A DNA stretch of 14,862 nt. Origin: an uncultured Eubacteriales bacterium (GTDB lineage Bacteria; Bacillota; Clostridia; Oscillospirales; Oscillospiraceae). This document shows, piece by piece, positions 12,181 to 14,862 of the stretch (positions are counted from its first letter, which is position 1; every line of letters begins with the position of its first letter). The notes below the pieces were generated by a model, which was given only the letters and a program-made list of their open reading frames with translations, was not told the origin of the DNA and made no database searches. The stretch is taken from the NCBI GenBank assembly GCA_934567745.1, contig CAKTJM010000031.1:1-14862 (forward strand). Reading direction: 5' to 3'. The translations under genes and the position numbers were made by a program.

Positions 12181-14613
12181 ATGCCGAGAAAAGCCACGAA
12201 AGCTGTCAAGGCCGTCGCCAAGACCGCTGCCCGGATGTCCCGGAAGGCGGCGCTCACCCCCGACCAGCTCAAGAAGCTGGATGCCTATTGGCGCGCGTCC
12301 AACTACCTGTCCGCCTGCCAGCTCTACCTGCTGGACAACCCCCTGCTGAAGGAGCCTTTGCAGCCTGAGCACATCAAGAAGAAGATCGTCGGCCACTGGG
12401 GCACCGTGCCCGGCCAGAATTTCATCTATACACACCTCGACCGTGTCATCAACAAGTACGATCTGGATATGATCTACCTCTCCGGCCCCGGCCACGGCGG
12501 CAACGCCATGGTCGCCCAGGACTGGCTCGACGGGTCCTACAGCGAGGTCTATCCCAACGTCAGCCAGGACCTCGAGGGGATGCAGCGCCTCTTCAAGCGC
12601 TTCTCCTTCCCCGGCGGCATCCCCAGCCACGTCGCGCCGGAGACCCCCGGCTCCATCCATGAGGGCGGCGAGCTGGGCTACTCCCTCGCCCACGCCTTCG
12701 GCGCCGTCTTCGACAACCCCGACCTGATCGCCGCCTGCGTCGTCGGCGACGGTGAGGCCGAGACCGGTCCTCTCGCCACCGCGTGGCACTCCAACAAGTT
12801 CCTCGATCCCGTCGGGGACGGCGCCGTGCTGCCGATCCTGCACATGAACGGGTTCAAGATCCACAATCCCACCATCCTCGCCCGGATCCCCCACGAGGAG
12901 CTGGAGGCCCTGTTCAAGGGCTACGGCTGGGAGCCGCGCTTCGTCGAGGGCGAGGACCCCAAGGAGATGCACCAGAAGATGGCCGCCGCGCTCGACTGGG
13001 CCATCCGTGAGATCCGCCGGATCCAGGCCAACGCCCGGACCAACGGCGACACCAGCCGTCCCATCTGGCCCATGATCGTCCTGCGCTCCCCCAAGGGCTG
13101 GACCGGCCCGAAGATGGTCGACGGTCTGCCCATCGAGGGCAACTTCCGCGCCCACCAGGTCCCGATCGACATGTCCAAGCCGGAGCACCTGGGCCAGCTC
13201 GAGGCCTGGCTGCGCAGCTATCGGCCCGAGGAGCTGTTCACCGACGACGGCAAGCCCGTCCAGGCCCTGCTCGACTTCGCCCCCAAGGGCGACCGCCGCA
13301 TGGGCGCCAACCCCCACGCCAACGGCGGCAAGCTCCTGCGTGACCTGCGGCTGCCCGACTTCCGCCAGTACGGGCTGGACGTCCCCGCCCCCGGCGAGGT
13401 GGAGGCCCAGGACATGCTCGTCCTCGGCTCCTACGTCCGCGACGTGATCCGTGACAACGAGGACGCGAAGAACTTCCGCGTCTTCGGCCCCGACGAGAGC
13501 AAGTCCAACCGCCTGACCCCGATGTTCGAGGCCACCACCCGCGTCTGGGACGCGGAGATCTGCGACGGCGACGAATACCTCGGCCGCACCGGCCGGGTCA
13601 TGGACTCCATGCTCTCCGAGCACATGTGCGAGGGCTGGCTCGAGGGTTATCTGCTCACCGGCCGCCACGGCTTCTTCAACAGCTATGAGGCGTTCATCCG
13701 CATCGTCGATTCCATGTTCTCCCAGCACGCCAAGTGGCTCAAGACCTGCAACGAGCTGCCCTGGCGGCAGGACATCGCCTCCCTGAACTATATCCTCTCC
13801 TCCAACGTCTGGCAGCAGGACCACAACGGCTTCACGCATCAGGATCCCGGCTTCCTCGACCACGTCGCCAACAAGAAGGCCGACGTCGTGCGCATGTATC
13901 TGCCGCCCGATGCCAACTGCCTGCTCTCCTGCTTCGCGCACTGCATCGCCAGCCGGAACTATGTGAACGTCCTCGTCACCTCCAAGCATCCGCGTCCCCA
14001 GTGGCTCACCATGGACCAGGCCGTCAAGCACTGCACCCAGGGCATCGGCATCTGGCAGTGGGCCTCCAACGACCAGGGCGAGGAGCCGGACATCGTCATG
14101 GCCTGCTGCGGCGACACGCCCACGCTGGAGACGCTGGCGACCGTCACCATCCTGCGCCACCACTTCCCGGACCTGAAGATCCGCGTCGTCAACGTCGTCG
14201 ACCTCATGCGGCTCCAGTCCGACAGCCAGCACCCCCACGGGCTGACCGACAAGCAGTATGACATGCTGTTCACCAAGGACAAGCCCATCCTCTTCGCCTT
14301 CCACGGCTATCCGTCCCTCATCCACGAGCTGACCTATCGCCGGAAGAACAAGGACCTGCACGTGCGCGGCTATATCGAGGAGGGCACCATCACGACGCCC
14401 TTCGACATGCGCGTGCTGAACAAGCTCGACCGCTTCCATCTGGCGATGGACGTGATCGACCTGCTGCCCGAGAAGCTCGGTGCACGTGGGGCCTTCCTCA
14501 TGCAGCAGCTCCAGGACAAGCTCGTCGAGCACAAGCAGTATATCGCCGAGCACGGTCAGGATCTGCCCGAGATCCGCGACTGGAAGTGGAACGACGGTAA
14601 GGGGACCTTCTGA
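12181..14613 (+). CDS. xfp: Xylulose-5-phosphate/fructose-6-phosphate phosphoketolase
   Basis: A TPP- and Mg-dependent cytoplasmic enzyme that splits xylulose 5-phosphate (and often fructose 6-phosphate) with phosphate into acetyl phosphate plus glyceraldehyde 3-phosphate (or erythrose 4-phosphate). The 810 residues match the family closely: [11 protein letters not shown] (71-81), [11 protein letters not shown] (99-109), [20 protein letters not shown] (142-161), [12 protein letters not shown] (161-172), the TPP motif [20 protein letters not shown] (189-208), [45 protein letters not shown] and [11 protein letters not shown]. Against the bifidobacterial type it has a Lys/Ala-rich N-terminal extension of about 20 residues with no membrane segment. 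ATG 12181 has AAAGGAGGT (12165-12173) upstream. It is monocistronic between its own promoter and terminator. Substrate preference (single or dual) cannot be read from sequence by eye. It is likely the source of acetyl phosphate for ATP or acetyl-CoA. Confidence 0.97.
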   Translation: MPRKATKAVKAVAKTAARMSRKAALTPDQLKKLDAYWRASNYLSACQLYLLDNPLLKEPLQPEHIKKKIVGHWGTVPGQNFIYTHLDRVINKYDLDMIYLSGPGHGGNAMVAQDWLDGSYSEVYPNVSQDLEGMQRLFKRFSFPGGIPSHVAPETPGSIHEGGELGYSLAHAFGAVFDNPDLIAACVVGDGEAETGPLATAWHSNKFLDPVGDGAVLPILHMNGFKIHNPTILARIPHEELEALFKGYGWEPRFVEGEDPKEMHQKMAAALDWAIREIRRIQANARTNGDTSRPIWPMIVLRSPKGWTGPKMVDGLPIEGNFRAHQVPIDMSKPEHLGQLEAWLRSYRPEELFTDDGKPVQALLDFAPKGDRRMGANPHANGGKLLRDLRLPDFRQYGLDVPAPGEVEAQDMLVLGSYVRDVIRDNEDAKNFRVFGPDESKSNRLTPMFEATTRVWDAEICDGDEYLGRTGRVMDSMLSEHMCEGWLEGYLLTGRHGFFNSYEAFIRIVDSMFSQHAKWLKTCNELPWRQDIASLNYILSSNVWQQDHNGFTHQDPGFLDHVANKKADVVRMYLPPDANCLLSCFAHCIASRNYVNVLVTSKHPRPQWLTMDQAVKHCTQGIGIWQWASNDQGEEPDIVMACCGDTPTLETLATVTILRHHFPDLKIRVVNVVDLMRLQSDSQHPHGLTDKQYDMLFTKDKPILFAFHGYPSLIHELTYRRKNKDLHVRGYIEEGTITTPFDMRVLNKLDRFHLAMDVIDLLPEKLGARGAFLMQQLQDKLVEHKQYIAEHGQDLPEIRDWKWNDGKGTF

Positions 14614-14650
14614 TCCTCCCGCCGCATCGGACCACCACACGACAGCCTTC

Positions 14651-14683
14651 GCCCCCGCCGGTATCACACCGGCGGGGGCTTTT
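14651..14683 (+). terminator. Intrinsic terminator of xfp
   Basis: GCCCCCGCCGGT (14651-14662) pairs perfectly with ACCGGCGGGGGC (14668-14679) around a 5-nt ATCAC loop and is followed by TTTT (14680-14683). It lies 37 nt after the xfp stop. Confidence 0.93.
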
Positions 14684-14695
14684 CTAATGTCGCGA

Positions 14696-14724
14696 TCGAC
14701 GATCCGGCCGCATGATGCTATACT
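14696..14724 (+). promoter_or_regulatory. Promoter of the response-regulator gene
   Basis: TCGACG (14696-14701) and TATACT (14719-14724) are 17 nt apart with an extended TGC before the -10. The -35 is weak (4 of 6), but the position just after a terminator and 25 nt before a good gene start supports it. Confidence 0.65.
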
Positions 14725-14748
14725 TTGGGGGAAAAGGAGGGACCGACC

Positions 14749-14862
14749 ATGTACCGCATCTTCATCGTGGAGGACGACGCCGTCATCGCCCGCGCCGTCC
14801 AGGACCATCTGACCGGCTGGGGCCACACCGTGGCCTGCGCCCAGCGGTTCGACCAGGTGCTC
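14749..14862 (+). CDS. Response regulator, receiver domain start (partial at right edge)
   Basis: Thirty-eight codons are visible before the window ends. MYRIFIVEDDAVIARAVQDH followed by LTGWGHTVACAQRFDQVL is the start of a CheY-like receiver domain: a beta strand, then the acidic pair of the phosphorylation pocket (Glu8-Asp9-Asp10), then helix 1 and strand 2. The phospho-accepting Asp and any DNA-binding output domain lie outside the window, so the subfamily is unknown. ATG 14749-14751 has AGGAGG (14735-14740) 8 nt upstream. It has its own promoter after the xfp terminator, so it probably starts a two-component operon with a histidine kinase further right, which cannot be confirmed here. Confidence 0.9.
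   Translation, partial: MYRIFIVEDDAVIARAVQDHLTGWGHTVACAQRFDQVL

Noticed and set aside
12070..14826. A 918-codon open frame on the minus strand opposite xfp
   Set aside because: Same antisense artefact; it runs through the xfp promoter and terminator regions and has no family features.
1..14862. CRISPR array, tRNA/rRNA gene, transposase or phage genes
   Set aside because: I found no regular repeat-spacer structure, cloverleaf-like segment or mobile-element protein on either strand by reading; the few repeats seen are short and have only two copies.

Overview
The window is a GC-rich chromosomal segment from what looks like an anaerobic, Gram-positive-type bacterium. It most resembles a high-GC member of the Clostridia (Oscillospiraceae-like); this placement is inferred and not proven. 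The basis is strong AGGAGG ribosome-binding sites, consensus sigma-70-type promoters (most with an extended TGn -10), a small clostridial-type 2[4Fe-4S] ferredoxin, a radical-dehydratase-type activase system and a phosphoketolase. I see no insertion sequences, tRNA or rRNA genes, CRISPR arrays or phage genes.

Layout. Positions 1-787 (minus) hold the N-terminal half of an ABC-F ATPase that runs off the left edge. A divergent promoter at 823-851 drives a 354-residue protein of the MtnA/eIF2B-like isomerase fold (900-1964) that lacks most of the known MtnA catalytic and substrate-binding residues. It converges with a ddl-murF cell-wall operon (4442 to 1968, minus), which has its own consensus promoter at 4486-4514. 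Next, also on the minus strand, is a monocistronic ferredoxin (4655-4843) with its own promoter and a strong intrinsic terminator.

From about 5007 everything is on the plus strand. A possible 50-residue leader ORF overlaps the start of a ClpC-type AAA+ unfoldase (about 5156-7567), whose start codon is unclear. Then comes a two-gene operon (7719-11970) with a consensus promoter and a perfect terminator. The first gene encodes two activase (ASKHA ATPase) modules fused to a DUF2229/HgdB-like region. The second, overlapping by 20 nt, encodes another HgdB-like subunit. Together they look like a complete ATP-driven low-potential electron-transfer enzyme of unknown substrate. A monocistronic phosphoketolase gene (xfp, 12181-14613) follows with its own promoter and terminator. 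The first 38 codons of a response regulator end the window.

How the genes work together. Ddl and MurF carry out consecutive steps (D-Ala-D-Ala synthesis, then its addition to the UDP-MurNAc-tripeptide). The activase pair needs a low-potential electron donor, and the nearby ferredoxin is a plausible but unproven candidate. Phosphoketolase supplies acetyl phosphate from sugar phosphates. The most noteworthy items are the active-site-depleted MtnA-like protein, the split activase/HgdB-like system with matching cysteine patterns in both halves, and the odd translation-initiation region of clpC.
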